From: Verrucomicrobiota bacterium
Lineage (GTDB): Bacteria > Verrucomicrobiota > Verrucomicrobiia > Verrucomicrobiales > Akkermansiaceae
Reading direction: 5' to 3'
NCBI GenBank assembly: GCA_004293445.1
Contig: RDYP01000011.1
Span: 1-64,000, forward strand
DNA: 64,000 nucleotides
The translations under genes and the position numbers were made by a program. The notes beneath the pieces are model-generated. The model saw only the letters and a program-made list of their open reading frames with translations, searched no databases and was not told the origin of the DNA. Of the stretch, positions 9,675 to 19,600 are shown piece after piece. The stretch's first letter is position 1. The number at the start of each line of letters is the position of its first letter.

Positions 9675-12116
9675 TCAGCGGTAGTCGAGCTGGGCGCTGG
9701 CGGTGGTGTCGCGGTCGCTGCGGAAGCGGATCCAGTAGGCGTTGAAGGCATCGAGGAAGCCGTGGTTGATGCTTTCTCCGGCTTGGAGCTTGAAGCTCTT
9801 GTAGGTGACCCAGCGGCCGTCGCCGGTGAGGTCGATCTCCGCGGTGATGGTGGCGGCGACGGAAGAGGATAGCGTGAGGGCTTTCTTGTCGTAACCGGTC
9901 ATCAGGTAGGGATCGGAGGGGGTGTTAGCGGCGACGGCGCTGTCTTTCCAAGGGCCGCCTTGGCCGCGGGGTTTGCCCATTTTCCAGGCGTCGTCGATGC
10001 TTCCGGCCCAGAGGGCGGCCTTGCCATCGGCAGAGCGGATCAGGTGGGTGTTTGCGGTGGGCGCATCCGCGGCGAGGCCGGTCATGATGAAGAGGCCGCG
10101 GTAGGAGCAGAAGTCGTGGATGCGGAAGTTGTGCGTGGTGATGGGGCGGACCTTGGCGAAGCCGCCGGCGTTTTCGGCGGGCAGTTCGTAGAAAGAGCCG
10201 TGGGCGTGGAAGAAGTCGCGCTCGGTCGCGACTTCGCGGGCGACGCGGCCGTCGCCGAGCGGACTGGCTTGATCGAGGGCGGGGTCGCCTTTCGGCAGGC
10301 GCCAGCGGTGGCCTTGGTCGTCGATGAAGAGCACGGAGGAGGCATCGACCCGCAGGATCCCAGCGGGGATGGCGGCGGACTTGAGGGTGTGCTCGAGGAG
10401 GTCCTTTTCGGCGGCAGGCTTGAGGCTGAGGTCGGCGTGGAGTTCGTAGGCTCCGACGGCTTTGCCCGTGGCATCGAGGGCGGCGACGGCGAGGGTCCGT
10501 TTGTTGTCGTCGCGGGGGCGGAGGATGCCGCCGCTGGCAGGCTTCGAGGTCGCTTGGGTGAGGCCGGTGAAGATGGCATCGGGGCTGTTGCTTCGGGTAT
10601 CGAGATCGGCGTATTGGAAGATCGCGCTGACGTTTTGTCCGTCTTTATCGGTGCGGATGCGGATCCACTCGGCCTGGGTGGTAGCGGGGAATTCCACCCA
10701 GAGGTGGCCTTTGGCGGGGACTTCGAACTGGTAGAGAGGGCTCCAGGTGCCGGTGCCTTTGGCGTCGATTTCGAAGTGGAAGGTCAGGGCTTGCTCACCG
10801 CCGTGGGCGAGGTGGACGCCGCGCTTGTCGTAGCCGGCGAAGAGGAAGGGATCGGAGGGGCTGTCGGCCTTGACCGATTCGCCGACCCAGACGGCACCGC
10901 GTCCGATGGGCGGGCCGAAGCTCGCGAGCTTGGCGGGATCGACGAACCAGAGGTTCGAGTGGGATTGGGGTGGGGCGATGTTGCCCTTGGCTTTGCGCTT
11001 GTTGAGGAACTCGCTTTTCGCGGTGTCGTCGCAGCCGAAGACGATGCGGTCGTTCCAGCGGGCGAAGTCGCCGATGACCTTGAGGTAGGTCGAGCGAGGA
11101 GAGATGCCGGCGCTGTTTTTGGCGGAGAAGGTTTTCGGGAAATTCCAGAAGGTGCCGTGCATGGTGGCGAGGAAGTTGTCGCCTTCGCCGATTTCGCGGA
11201 TGCGGGGCCACTCGGTGTTCCAGCCGTGGGCTCCGTCGTAGGTGTGGGTGGCTTTTGGCAGGCGGTAGGAGTGCCATTTGCCGCCATCGAGCAGCATCAA
11301 GATGAGCGAGCGGTGGTCCCAGCCCATGGACCAGAGGGGGTCGCTGTCCGGGTTCTGGCTGCCGTGGATGCCACCGGGACCGGTGACTTCGGTGAACTGG
11401 TTGCGGCGGACCACTTCGAAGCGTTCGGCCTTGCCGTCCCAGGAGCCGAGGACGCCGGATGGGGTGGCGGGGTTGACCTTGGCCGCTTGGCCGGCTTCGC
11501 CGTTGTTGGCATAGATGAGCCGGCCTTGGCCGGAGTAGAGCCCTTTCCCGTGGTAGCCGGGCAGGCCTGCGAAGCGTCGGCCATCGGCCTTGTCCTTGTG
11601 GCCCGAGTGTCCGATTTGAGCCTGGTTGTCGGCGAAGAGTTCGGTGGGTTGGAGGGTCTTGACGTCGACCTCGTAGATGCCCTCCTCCATGGTGGCGTAG
11701 TAGATTTTTCCGGCGGGGTCGCTGAGGTGGCGGGCATTGCCGGTGGGTCGGCCGGGCATGGTTTTGAGCGGAATGGTGCGGACCTTGCCCTGGGCGTCGA
11801 TGGCGTGAGGCCCGATGAAAAGCTGCTGGGATTCGTCATGGATCATCCGGTTGGCCGGGGTGCCGCCGATGGATTCGGGGCGGATGATGAGTTCGAGGTC
11901 GGGGGTGATTTCGTAGAGCTTATCGGACGAGCCGAGTGGCTGGTGGGGGGCGTAGGTGACGACCCAGAGGCGGTTTGCCCAAGGGACGACGGCTCCGGTG
12001 CCGCACTCGCCCTCGTTGTTGTAGTAGGCGAGGTGGGGGTAGATGCCGGAGAGTTGGATCGGCTCGGCCAGTACGGGGGTGGCGGCGAGGAGAGCAAAGG
12101 TCAAGTGACGGAGCAT
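9675..12116 (-). CDS. Large secreted hypothetical protein (predicted signal peptide)
   Basis: MLRHLTFALLAATPVLAEP signal-like N-terminus; 813 aa, no recognised domain. Confidence 0.7.
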   Translation of the reverse strand: MLRHLTFALLAATPVLAEPIQLSGIYPHLAYYNNEGECGTGAVVPWANRLWVVTYAPHQPLGSSDKLYEITPDLELIIRPESIGGTPANRMIHDESQQLFIGPHAIDAQGKVRTIPLKTMPGRPTGNARHLSDPAGKIYYATMEEGIYEVDVKTLQPTELFADNQAQIGHSGHKDKADGRRFAGLPGYHGKGLYSGQGRLIYANNGEAGQAAKVNPATPSGVLGSWDGKAERFEVVRRNQFTEVTGPGGIHGSQNPDSDPLWSMGWDHRSLILMLLDGGKWHSYRLPKATHTYDGAHGWNTEWPRIREIGEGDNFLATMHGTFWNFPKTFSAKNSAGISPRSTYLKVIGDFARWNDRIVFGCDDTAKSEFLNKRKAKGNIAPPQSHSNLWFVDPAKLASFGPPIGRGAVWVGESVKADSPSDPFLFAGYDKRGVHLAHGGEQALTFHFEIDAKGTGTWSPLYQFEVPAKGHLWVEFPATTQAEWIRIRTDKDGQNVSAIFQYADLDTRSNSPDAIFTGLTQATSKPASGGILRPRDDNKRTLAVAALDATGKAVGAYELHADLSLKPAAEKDLLEHTLKSAAIPAGILRVDASSVLFIDDQGHRWRLPKGDPALDQASPLGDGRVAREVATERDFFHAHGSFYELPAENAGGFAKVRPITTHNFRIHDFCSYRGLFIMTGLAADAPTANTHLIRSADGKAALWAGSIDDAWKMGKPRGQGGPWKDSAVAANTPSDPYLMTGYDKKALTLSSSVAATITAEIDLTGDGRWVTYKSFKLQAGESINHGFLDAFNAYWIRFRSDRDTTASAQLDYR

Positions 12117-12175
12117 ACGTTCAGGGTGTCGATGGGTTAGGAACTAACACGGGAATTTCCGAAAAAAGCGGGTCG

Positions 12176-12823
12176 ATGCTGGATGCGATGGATTTTTGTG
12201 GCAGGTGGCGTGGCGGGGGACACTTTGTCGGCGTGGATTTCGACCGGGAAGCGCCTGATGATTCGTCCGACGAGCTGTTGCGACGGGTGTTGGTTCGCGA
12301 GCCGGCATGGATGGAGGCTTTTGGCGAGCTGGTGCGGCGGAACGAGGGTTGGGTGCGTGGTTTTTTGCGGTCGAGGATCCGGGACTGGGCGGCTGCGGAT
12401 GATGTGGCGCAGGATGTCTTTGTCACGGCGTTCCGGCGAGTGAGGAGTTTTCGTGGGGAATCGGGGTTCGAGGGGTGGCTGCGAGGGATCGCGGTGAATC
12501 ATTTGCGCAATTTCGCCCGCAAGCGCCGGGACCTGTGCGTGGGAGGATCGGGCGAACTGCAGGAATTGATCGATCGAGAGGCCGGGGCCTTTGCTGGCTT
12601 TGGGGATGAGAGTGGGGCGCTCGATGCCCTGCGGCGCTGTTTGGAGAGAATCGATGGCCCCTCGCGGCAGTTGCTCGACGAGCGTTATGGCGAGGGGCGG
12701 AGCGTGCGGGAATTGGCGGAGCGAAGCGGGCGGGGGTATTCGGCGCTGACCATGCAGCTTCATCGGCTGCGGGAGCTCTTGGCGGATTGTGTTCAGAGGA
12801 AATTGGAGGTGGGTGAGTCATGA
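12176..12823 (+). CDS. RNA polymerase ECF-type sigma factor
   Basis: DDVAQDVFVTAFRRVRSFRGESGFEGWLRGIAVNHLRNFARK (sigma-70 region 2) and region 4 like SVRELAERSGRGYSALTMQLHRLRELL; exact start uncertain. Confidence 0.85.
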   Translation: MLDAMDFCGRWRGGGHFVGVDFDREAPDDSSDELLRRVLVREPAWMEAFGELVRRNEGWVRGFLRSRIRDWAAADDVAQDVFVTAFRRVRSFRGESGFEGWLRGIAVNHLRNFARKRRDLCVGGSGELQELIDREAGAFAGFGDESGALDALRRCLERIDGPSRQLLDERYGEGRSVRELAERSGRGYSALTMQLHRLRELLADCVQRKLEVGES

Positions 12824-14394
12824 ATCCGGGAGATGAGCTGGTAGCGCGTTTGTTGGCGGGGGGCTTGGCGAAGGGCGAGCGTGCGGAGTTGCTGCGTCTT
12901 CTGGAGGTGGATCCGGAACTTGGATCGAGGCTGGGTGGGCAGGCGTTGGTGGAGGGTTTGTTAGGGGTGCTGATGGAGGACGAATTGTCGGCAGCGCGGC
13001 GTTGTGGTCGATGGATGGAGGTTTTGCGGGAAGCGGATCGCGAGGATTTTGTAGCGGGGGTGGCGGGCCGGATTCGGCGTCGCGGGCGCTGGATTCAGGC
13101 CTTGGCTGCGGCGGTGGTGCTGCTGTTCGGAGTCGGAGTGTGGGCGATTTTTTCGGAGGAATCGGCGGTGGTCGCGCGCTTGGTGCGTCTGGAGAACTTG
13201 CGGTGGGCCAAGGGCACGAGTGGGGCCGAGGGGGAGGGGGTTCGGGCAGGAACGCGTTTGCGCTTCGATTCGGGCCTGGTGGAACTGGATGTGGAAGGGA
13301 AGGGGCGGATGATTGTGGAGGGTCCGGCGGATCTCGAATTGGCTGGGCCGCTGCGGACGGTGTTGCGCCGTGGTCGGATGATCATGCGGGTGACTCCGGC
13401 GGGTCATGGGTATCGGGTGGAGACACCGAAGGGGGTCGTGGTGGATTTGGGCACGGAGTTTGGCGTTGCGGTCGGGGAGGCTGAGGAGGTCGAGACACAC
13501 GTGATCGAGGGTGAGGTGGAGGCGATTCCGGAGGGCGGTCGAAAGGTGCTGTTGCGGAAGAACGACGCTTTGCGTTTCAGTGGTGGGGATGGAGAGCGTT
13601 TCGTGGCGGATGGTGGATCGTTCTACACTGCGCTGCCCCCCGCGCGGGTCGGTGCGCCGCGGATGCTTCATTGGCCGCTCGAGGGGGCTTCGGGCGGGCG
13701 GGATCAGGCGCGGGTGAGTGGTTTTGGCGCTGGGGATTTCGACATGGTTTTGGGAAGCGTGGAGGCTGGGTTTCCGCCGTCGCGAGTCGCTGGGGTTTTC
13801 GGTGGAGGCCTGTCGTTTGATGGGCGCGGTGGTTTTGCTGAGAGCGGGTTCCCGGGGATCGGCGGGCAGGAGCCGCGAACGGTGAGTTTCTGGGTGAAGG
13901 TGCCGCGGGATTTCAGTGTGGATGAGGGGTTCGGAATCGTCTCTTGGGGAGAATTCGGGCAGCGGAACTTTGGGGAAGTGTGGCAGATTTCGATCAATCC
14001 GGTGGAGCAGGAGGGGCCGATCGGGCGCCTCCGGGTCGGGGCGCACGGTGGGCAGGTGGTGGGGGTGAGCGACCTGCGCGACGGGCGCTGGCATCACGTG
14101 GCGGTGGTGCTTTACCAGGCGTCGCAGCCGGATATCGGCAAGCACGTGCTGCTCTACCTCGACGGGGAATTGGAGCCGATTTCGCGTCGCGCTCTGCAGC
14201 AAGTTAACACCCGGGTCGAAGGTGCGGCCCACGGGGTTTTGCTCGGGCGCGATATTGCCCGTTCGCCGGGCGCGACCTCATCGGGGAACGGCGGTTTTTT
14301 CCGGGGAGCGCTGGACGAGGTGTTCCTCTTCGCCGGGGCTTTGTCGCGCGACGAGATCCGTGCTTTGAGAGATCGGAACGAGCCACCGCGTTGA
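12820..14394 (+). CDS. FecR-like anti-sigma / LamG-concanavalin-like domain protein
   Basis: ATGA overlap with ECF sigma gene; TM segment, FecR-type GHGYRVETPKGVVVDLGTEFGVAV, C-terminal LamG-like region. Confidence 0.8.
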   Translation: MNPGDELVARLLAGGLAKGERAELLRLLEVDPELGSRLGGQALVEGLLGVLMEDELSAARRCGRWMEVLREADREDFVAGVAGRIRRRGRWIQALAAAVVLLFGVGVWAIFSEESAVVARLVRLENLRWAKGTSGAEGEGVRAGTRLRFDSGLVELDVEGKGRMIVEGPADLELAGPLRTVLRRGRMIMRVTPAGHGYRVETPKGVVVDLGTEFGVAVGEAEEVETHVIEGEVEAIPEGGRKVLLRKNDALRFSGGDGERFVADGGSFYTALPPARVGAPRMLHWPLEGASGGRDQARVSGFGAGDFDMVLGSVEAGFPPSRVAGVFGGGLSFDGRGGFAESGFPGIGGQEPRTVSFWVKVPRDFSVDEGFGIVSWGEFGQRNFGEVWQISINPVEQEGPIGRLRVGAHGGQVVGVSDLRDGRWHHVAVVLYQASQPDIGKHVLLYLDGELEPISRRALQQVNTRVEGAAHGVLLGRDIARSPGATSSGNGGFFRGALDEVFLFAGALSRDEIRALRDRNEPPR

Positions 14395-14403
14395 GCCTCG
14401 GCT

Positions 14404-15537
14404 TCAGCGGCGATTGCTCACGCGGTATTCCTTAGGCGTGACGCCGAGGCGTTGGCGGAAGAGGTTGACCAGGGCGCTGGCGGTGCGGAAACCCGAGCGT
14501 TCGGCGACTTCCTGGAGGGAAAGGTCCGAGGAGGCGAGGAGGCGCATCGCGAGGTCGAAATGGGCGCGCCAGATCTCCTCGTGGAGGGTGCGGCCGATCA
14601 GCATGTTGAAGCGGCCTTCGAGCGATCGTCGGGAGATCGAGGTTGCGGCGACCACATCGCGCGCCTTGATGGAGGTGTCGGCGTGTTCGCGGATGAAGCG
14701 GAGTGCGGCGACCACGTTGGGATCGCTGAAGGCAAAGACATCGGTCGAGCGACGTTCGACCACGTGGGCGGGCGGGATGCGGACGGGTTCGCGGGGTGGG
14801 GCTTCGCCTTCGATCAGGCGGTCGAGCAGGGCGGCGGCTTCGTAGCCGCGTCGCTCCATATCAACCTCCACGCTGGAGAGGGTAGGTGTGCAAAGTCCGC
14901 AGAGTTGGTTGTGATTGCCGGCGCCGATGATCGCGACTTCTTCGGGCACCTTGAAGTCGGCGTTCCAGCAGGCTTCCAGCACCAGGGCACCGATGCGATC
15001 GAGGGAGGCGAAGACGCCGAGGGGGCGGGGCAGGGCGGCGAGTCGTGCGATCAAATCGGCCTCGGAGTGGTTGGCGGGCAATTGGATGGTCGTGACCTTG
15101 GAACCGCTTCGTTCGATGCGTTTGCGGAAGCCGTTGCCGCGATCTTGGGAATAGCGGCTGCCGTCGCGGCGGCGGATGAAGGTGAAGTGCGTGAAGCCGC
15201 GATCGAGCAGATGTTCCGCGGCCATCCGGCCGATTTCCTCGTCTTCGCTGAGGACGCTGACGATTTCCGATTCGTTGAGCAGGCCTGCGACATTGACCAC
15301 GGGGATGCTGCGTGAGGCGGCGGCGTCGTGGAAACGTTGGTCGACGACGGTGCAGATGAGGCCGTCGCCTTGCCATCCGCCGACCAATTCGGCGAGTTCG
15401 CTGCGTTCGCGATCGAAATAAGCCACCCGCCAGTTCGGCTTTTGCTGCGCGTAACGGCTGATTCCATCGAGGATCTTGCTGCCGTAGCCACTGAGGGGAT
15501 CGACCATCAGGCCGACTTGGCGGAACTGGTTCTTCAC
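14404..15537 (-). CDS. XylR-type AraC family transcriptional regulator (LacI-like sensor domain plus AraC HTH)
   Basis: Substrate-binding-like N-terminus, C-terminal LQEVAERSGFRTASALVNLFRQRLGVTPKEYR. Confidence 0.85.
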   Translation of the reverse strand: MKNQFRQVGLMVDPLSGYGSKILDGISRYAQQKPNWRVAYFDRERSELAELVGGWQGDGLICTVVDQRFHDAAASRSIPVVNVAGLLNESEIVSVLSEDEEIGRMAAEHLLDRGFTHFTFIRRRDGSRYSQDRGNGFRKRIERSGSKVTTIQLPANHSEADLIARLAALPRPLGVFASLDRIGALVLEACWNADFKVPEEVAIIGAGNHNQLCGLCTPTLSSVEVDMERRGYEAAALLDRLIEGEAPPREPVRIPPAHVVERRSTDVFAFSDPNVVAALRFIREHADTSIKARDVVAATSISRRSLEGRFNMLIGRTLHEEIWRAHFDLAMRLLASSDLSLQEVAERSGFRTASALVNLFRQRLGVTPKEYRVSNRR

Positions 15538-15774
15538 GGGCAGTGAGGATCGCCATCTTCGCGGTCTTGTAAATGCGCAAGCGTTAAGTCCGCTGCGGAA
15601 TGGTGAAATGATGAAAGGCGGATTTGGTGCATCGCTGAAAAGGGATTACGGCAGCGCGCAAGAAAGCATTGCCGGATTCTCTCTCGCTGGCATGGTCGGC
15701 GGCGCAGCGCCTCTTCTGAATCCGCTTTTCCCAACCCATCCGACTGAGGTCTGCGTTCTAGCTTTTCCAAACCC

Positions 15775-17151
15775 ATGAAAATTCGAGGACTTCGCTGGTG
15801 GATCGTCGTGTTGGTGTTTCTCGCCGCCGTGCTGAATTACGTGGATCGGCAGACTTTGTCGGCCTTGGCGCCTACGATTCAGGCGGACTTGAAGATGGAC
15901 GATCGCGACTACGCGAACATCGTGAACATTTTCCTGGTGGCCTACACGATTGCCTACCTGATTTCCGGCAAGCTGGTGGACCGCTTGGGGACTCGGAAGG
16001 GGACTGCGGTCTTCGTGATTTGGTGGTCGCTGGCGAATATGGTCACCGCGTGGGCCCAGGGAATGCGTTCGATGGGGACCTGCCGTTTTCTGTTGGGTCT
16101 GGGCGAGGCGGGGATTTGGCCAGCGGCATCGAAGGCGGTGTCGGAGTGGTTCCCGGCGCGTGAGCGTGCCTTGGCGATCGGATTTTACACCATGGGGGCG
16201 ACGATTGGCGCGACGGTGGCGCCCTACATCGTGATTCGGCTGGCGGGTTTCGACTACGCTTCCCAGCTCCCTTTCATCGAGTCGGTGTTCCAGCATGGCA
16301 CAGGCTGGCGGATGGCCTTTTTGTTGACGGGAGCGGCGGGTTTTCTGTGGTTGGTGCCTTGGTTGATGTTCTACCGGAAGCCCCGTGAGAGCAAATTGTT
16401 GGGCGAGGCGGAGTTGGCGTTGATCGAGGACGGTGCGGGTCCGCCTGCTGAAAACGAGCCCGGCTGGAGCTGGCGTCAGGTGCTGACTTTCAAGCCGGTC
16501 TGGTTGCTGTTGATCGGGCGTTTGGTGACGGATCCGGTCTGGTATTTCTATCAGTTCTGGTTTGCGAAGTATCTCAATGCCGAGCGGGGGGTGGCGCAGG
16601 GTGATTTGACGATCACGTGGGTCATTTACGCGGCCGCCGGTGTGGGTTCCCTATTCGGTGGCTGGATTTCCGGGCATTTGGTGAAGAAGGGGAAGAGTCC
16701 GGTGAAGGCGCGGCTTTGGGTGATGCTGGGCAGCGCGTGCATGATGCCCTTGGCGCCTTTGATCGCGACCGCTGCGGATTTGCCGATGGCCCTGACTTTG
16801 ACCGTGTTCACCGTTTTTGCGGCTTTGGCCTGGTTGATCAATATCAGTGCGATCGTCGTCGATGTGGTGCCGAAGCACTCGGTGGGGACGGTCTTCAGCG
16901 TGGTTGCGGCTGGCAGCACGCTGGGGGGGATTGCGATGAACATGATTGTCGCGGCGATGGTGTCCGGGCCATCGCTTAAGCCGGCTGGTTTCCTCGACCA
17001 GGGTTTCAAGGCGCTCTTTGGTCCTCTGATTTCCGCAGTTGAGGGGAAGGGCTACGAGCCCTGGTTCCTCGCGATGGCTTTTCTTCATCCTCTCGCTCTT
17101 GCCTTGCTTTGGCTGGGCGGTATTCATCGTCCGCGCCAAGCGGCAGTCTGA
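15775..17151 (+). CDS. MFS transporter, hexuronate/anion-cation symporter (ACS) type
   Basis: NYVDRQTLSALAPTIQADL start, 12-TM pattern, LGLGEAGIWPAASKAVSEWFP motif. Confidence 0.85.
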   Translation: MKIRGLRWWIVVLVFLAAVLNYVDRQTLSALAPTIQADLKMDDRDYANIVNIFLVAYTIAYLISGKLVDRLGTRKGTAVFVIWWSLANMVTAWAQGMRSMGTCRFLLGLGEAGIWPAASKAVSEWFPARERALAIGFYTMGATIGATVAPYIVIRLAGFDYASQLPFIESVFQHGTGWRMAFLLTGAAGFLWLVPWLMFYRKPRESKLLGEAELALIEDGAGPPAENEPGWSWRQVLTFKPVWLLLIGRLVTDPVWYFYQFWFAKYLNAERGVAQGDLTITWVIYAAAGVGSLFGGWISGHLVKKGKSPVKARLWVMLGSACMMPLAPLIATAADLPMALTLTVFTVFAALAWLINISAIVVDVVPKHSVGTVFSVVAAGSTLGGIAMNMIVAAMVSGPSLKPAGFLDQGFKALFGPLISAVEGKGYEPWFLAMAFLHPLALALLWLGGIHRPRQAAV

Positions 17152-17160
17152 TTTCATCCC

Positions 17161-19440
17161 ATGTTGATCGAACCTCCATCCGACAAACGCGCGCTGCGCG
17201 CCGTGGAACTTGATGCCGGCCTCATCGTCGTCGGCGGCGGGCTTTCCGGTGTCTGTGCCGCCATCGCTGCTGCCCGCCACGGCTTGAAAGTGGTGCTGCT
17301 TCAAGATCGCCCGGTTTTGGGCGGGAATGCATCCAGTGAAGTCCGCCTCTGGGTTCTCGGGGCGACCTCGCATCTCGGAAATAACAACCGCTGGTCGCGT
17401 GAGGGCGGGATTATCAACGAAATCCTCGAAGAGAACCTTTATCGCAACCGGCAGGGCAACGCGATGATCTTTGACAGCATCCTGCTGGAGAAGTGCGTGG
17501 AGGAGAAGAACCTCACCCTGTTGCTGAACACCGCGGCTTATGAGGTTGAGAAGAGCGATCCTGATACCATTTCCGCGGTGCATGCGTTCTGCCCGCAGAA
17601 TTCGACCCGATACATCCTGCGCGCGCCGCGTTTCTGCGATGCTTCGGGCGACGGGTTGGTAGCCTTCATGGCGGGCGCTGCTTTCCGGATGGGGGCGGAG
17701 TCGAAGGAGGAATTTGGCGAGGGCTTCGCGCCCGATGCCCAGTATGGCCAGTTGTTGGGGCACTCGATGTACTTTTCAACGAAAGATGTGGGCGTGCCGG
17801 TCAAGTTCACCGCGCCGAGCTGGGCTCTCAAGGATATCACCAAGATCCCCCGCTATCGGCAGTTCAACACGAACATGCAGGGCTGCAATTTCTGGTGGAT
17901 CGAGTACGGCGGTCGCCTCGATACCGTCCATCAGACGGAGGAGATCAAGTGGGAGCTGTGGAAGGTGGTTTACGGCGTCTGGGATTACATCAAAAATTCC
18001 GGCAATTTCCCCGAAGCGGAAACGATGACCCTCGAATGGGTGGGGCATGTTCCCGGGAAGCGGGAGAGCCGGCGTTTCGAGGGTGACTACATCATCCGCC
18101 AGCAGGATTTGGTCGAGCAGCGCGTCTTCGATGATGTGGTGACTCATGGTGGCTGGGCGGTGGATCTTCATCCTGCAGACGGGATTTACTCCGAACTGAG
18201 TGGTTGCACCCAGTGGCACTCGAAGGGGGTCTATGGGATTCCATGGCGCTGCTTCTACAGTCGGAACATCAAGAATCTGCTGTTGGCGGGACGGATCATC
18301 AGCGCCAGTCACGTGGCCTTCGGTTCGACCCGAGTCATGGCGACCTGCGGCGCCGGTGGTCAGGCAGTGGGGCTGGCTGCCGCGCTGTGCGAGGAATTCG
18401 GTTGCTTGCCTGCCGACCTTGCGAGTGGCGATAAGCTGCGCGAGTTCCAGCTACGCTTGGAGCAAGATGGCCAGTATCTCCCCGGAAAGTCTCCTGCCGA
18501 TACTTCCGATCTTTCGGCGGAGGCAAGGGCCAGTGCCAGTTCCTGCCTGCGCCTGTCCGACTTGCCCGCGGGGGATGCCTGGGTGCGGCTGGACAGTGCC
18601 TGGGCCATGTTGGTGCCCTTGCAGGCGGGTGCTTGCCCGTCCTTCGGGGTGGAGATCTCTGCCGAGCGGGCGGGTAGCCTGCGGGTGGAATTGCGGCGTT
18701 CGGCGAACGCGAACAATTTCACGCCTGAAGTCGTCGTCGAGGCGATCGAATTGCCTTTCGGTGAGGGTCAATCAAAGCTGATCGCCCGCTTCGCGGCGGA
18801 GATCGATCGCGAAGGCTACCATTTCGTGAAATTCTGCGAGGAGCCTGCGGTGCAAGTCAGGCTCAGCGAGCGTCGGATCACCGGCGTGGTGGCTGTGACC
18901 AATGCCTTCAACAAGGCGGTCGCGACATCGAGCGTCCAGAGTCCGCCCGACGGGATCGGCATCGATTCCTTCGAGTTCTGGCTGCCCAAGCGGCGTCCCG
19001 AGGGTCGCAATCTGGCGATGTCCTTCGAGCCTGCGCTCGAGTTTTTCGATCCGGCGAACGTGCAGGGAGGATCGGCGCGTCCGATCGAGTCGCCGAATGC
19101 TTGGGTTGCCGATCCTGCTGACCCGGCTCCGGAGCTTCATCTCGACTGGGCTTCTCCGATGGCACTTGGTCGGGTGTTGCTGGAGTTCGACCCGGACTGG
19201 GATCATCCGATGGAGTCGGTCTTGATGACCCACCCGGAGGAAGTGGTCCCTTTCATGGTGAAGGACTTCGATCTCCTCGATGCTTCCGGGGTGTTGCTTC
19301 ACTCCGTCCGCAACCACCATGGTGCGCGTTACGAGTGGCGGCCCGAGTCGGCCTTGGAGACGCGCCGACTTACCCTTCGGGTTTTGTCGACGCATGGAGC
19401 TCCGGCTTCGGTATTCCGGTTCCGTTGCTATCCCGCTTGA
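17161..19440 (+). CDS. FAD-dependent oxidoreductase (PF12831-like)
   Basis: DAGLIVVGGGLSGVCAAIAAARHGLKVVLLQDRPVLGGNASSEVRLW FAD-binding motif. Confidence 0.85.
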   Translation: MLIEPPSDKRALRAVELDAGLIVVGGGLSGVCAAIAAARHGLKVVLLQDRPVLGGNASSEVRLWVLGATSHLGNNNRWSREGGIINEILEENLYRNRQGNAMIFDSILLEKCVEEKNLTLLLNTAAYEVEKSDPDTISAVHAFCPQNSTRYILRAPRFCDASGDGLVAFMAGAAFRMGAESKEEFGEGFAPDAQYGQLLGHSMYFSTKDVGVPVKFTAPSWALKDITKIPRYRQFNTNMQGCNFWWIEYGGRLDTVHQTEEIKWELWKVVYGVWDYIKNSGNFPEAETMTLEWVGHVPGKRESRRFEGDYIIRQQDLVEQRVFDDVVTHGGWAVDLHPADGIYSELSGCTQWHSKGVYGIPWRCFYSRNIKNLLLAGRIISASHVAFGSTRVMATCGAGGQAVGLAAALCEEFGCLPADLASGDKLREFQLRLEQDGQYLPGKSPADTSDLSAEARASASSCLRLSDLPAGDAWVRLDSAWAMLVPLQAGACPSFGVEISAERAGSLRVELRRSANANNFTPEVVVEAIELPFGEGQSKLIARFAAEIDREGYHFVKFCEEPAVQVRLSERRITGVVAVTNAFNKAVATSSVQSPPDGIGIDSFEFWLPKRRPEGRNLAMSFEPALEFFDPANVQGGSARPIESPNAWVADPADPAPELHLDWASPMALGRVLLEFDPDWDHPMESVLMTHPEEVVPFMVKDFDLLDASGVLLHSVRNHHGARYEWRPESALETRRLTLRVLSTHGAPASVFRFRCYPA

Positions 19441-19463
19441 GTGCGGGTCGTGTCGGTTTTCAG

Positions 19464-19493
19464 ACGGCTCTGGGGCGACCCGGGGCCGTTTTT
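19464..19493 (+). terminator. Intrinsic terminator after the MFS/FAD-oxidoreductase operon
   Basis: ACGGCTCTGGG-GCGA-CCCGGGGCCGT 11-bp stem (two GU pairs), GNRA-type tetraloop, followed by TTTTG. Confidence 0.75.
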
Positions 19494-19600
19494 GCATCTG
19501 TTGGATAATGTCTGGGCCGGGTTGGTCTTGGCATTCCGGCATCGTGTCCGGGATTTGAGGGTTGAGTCGGCGGGTCGAGTGGACCACAAAACGTGTGGAA

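Noticed and set aside
9960-12140. 726-aa plus-strand ORF
   Set aside because: Antisense of the 813-aa secreted protein; low-complexity G/V/A/D/E composition, while the minus-strand ORF has signal peptide, terminator and protein-like composition
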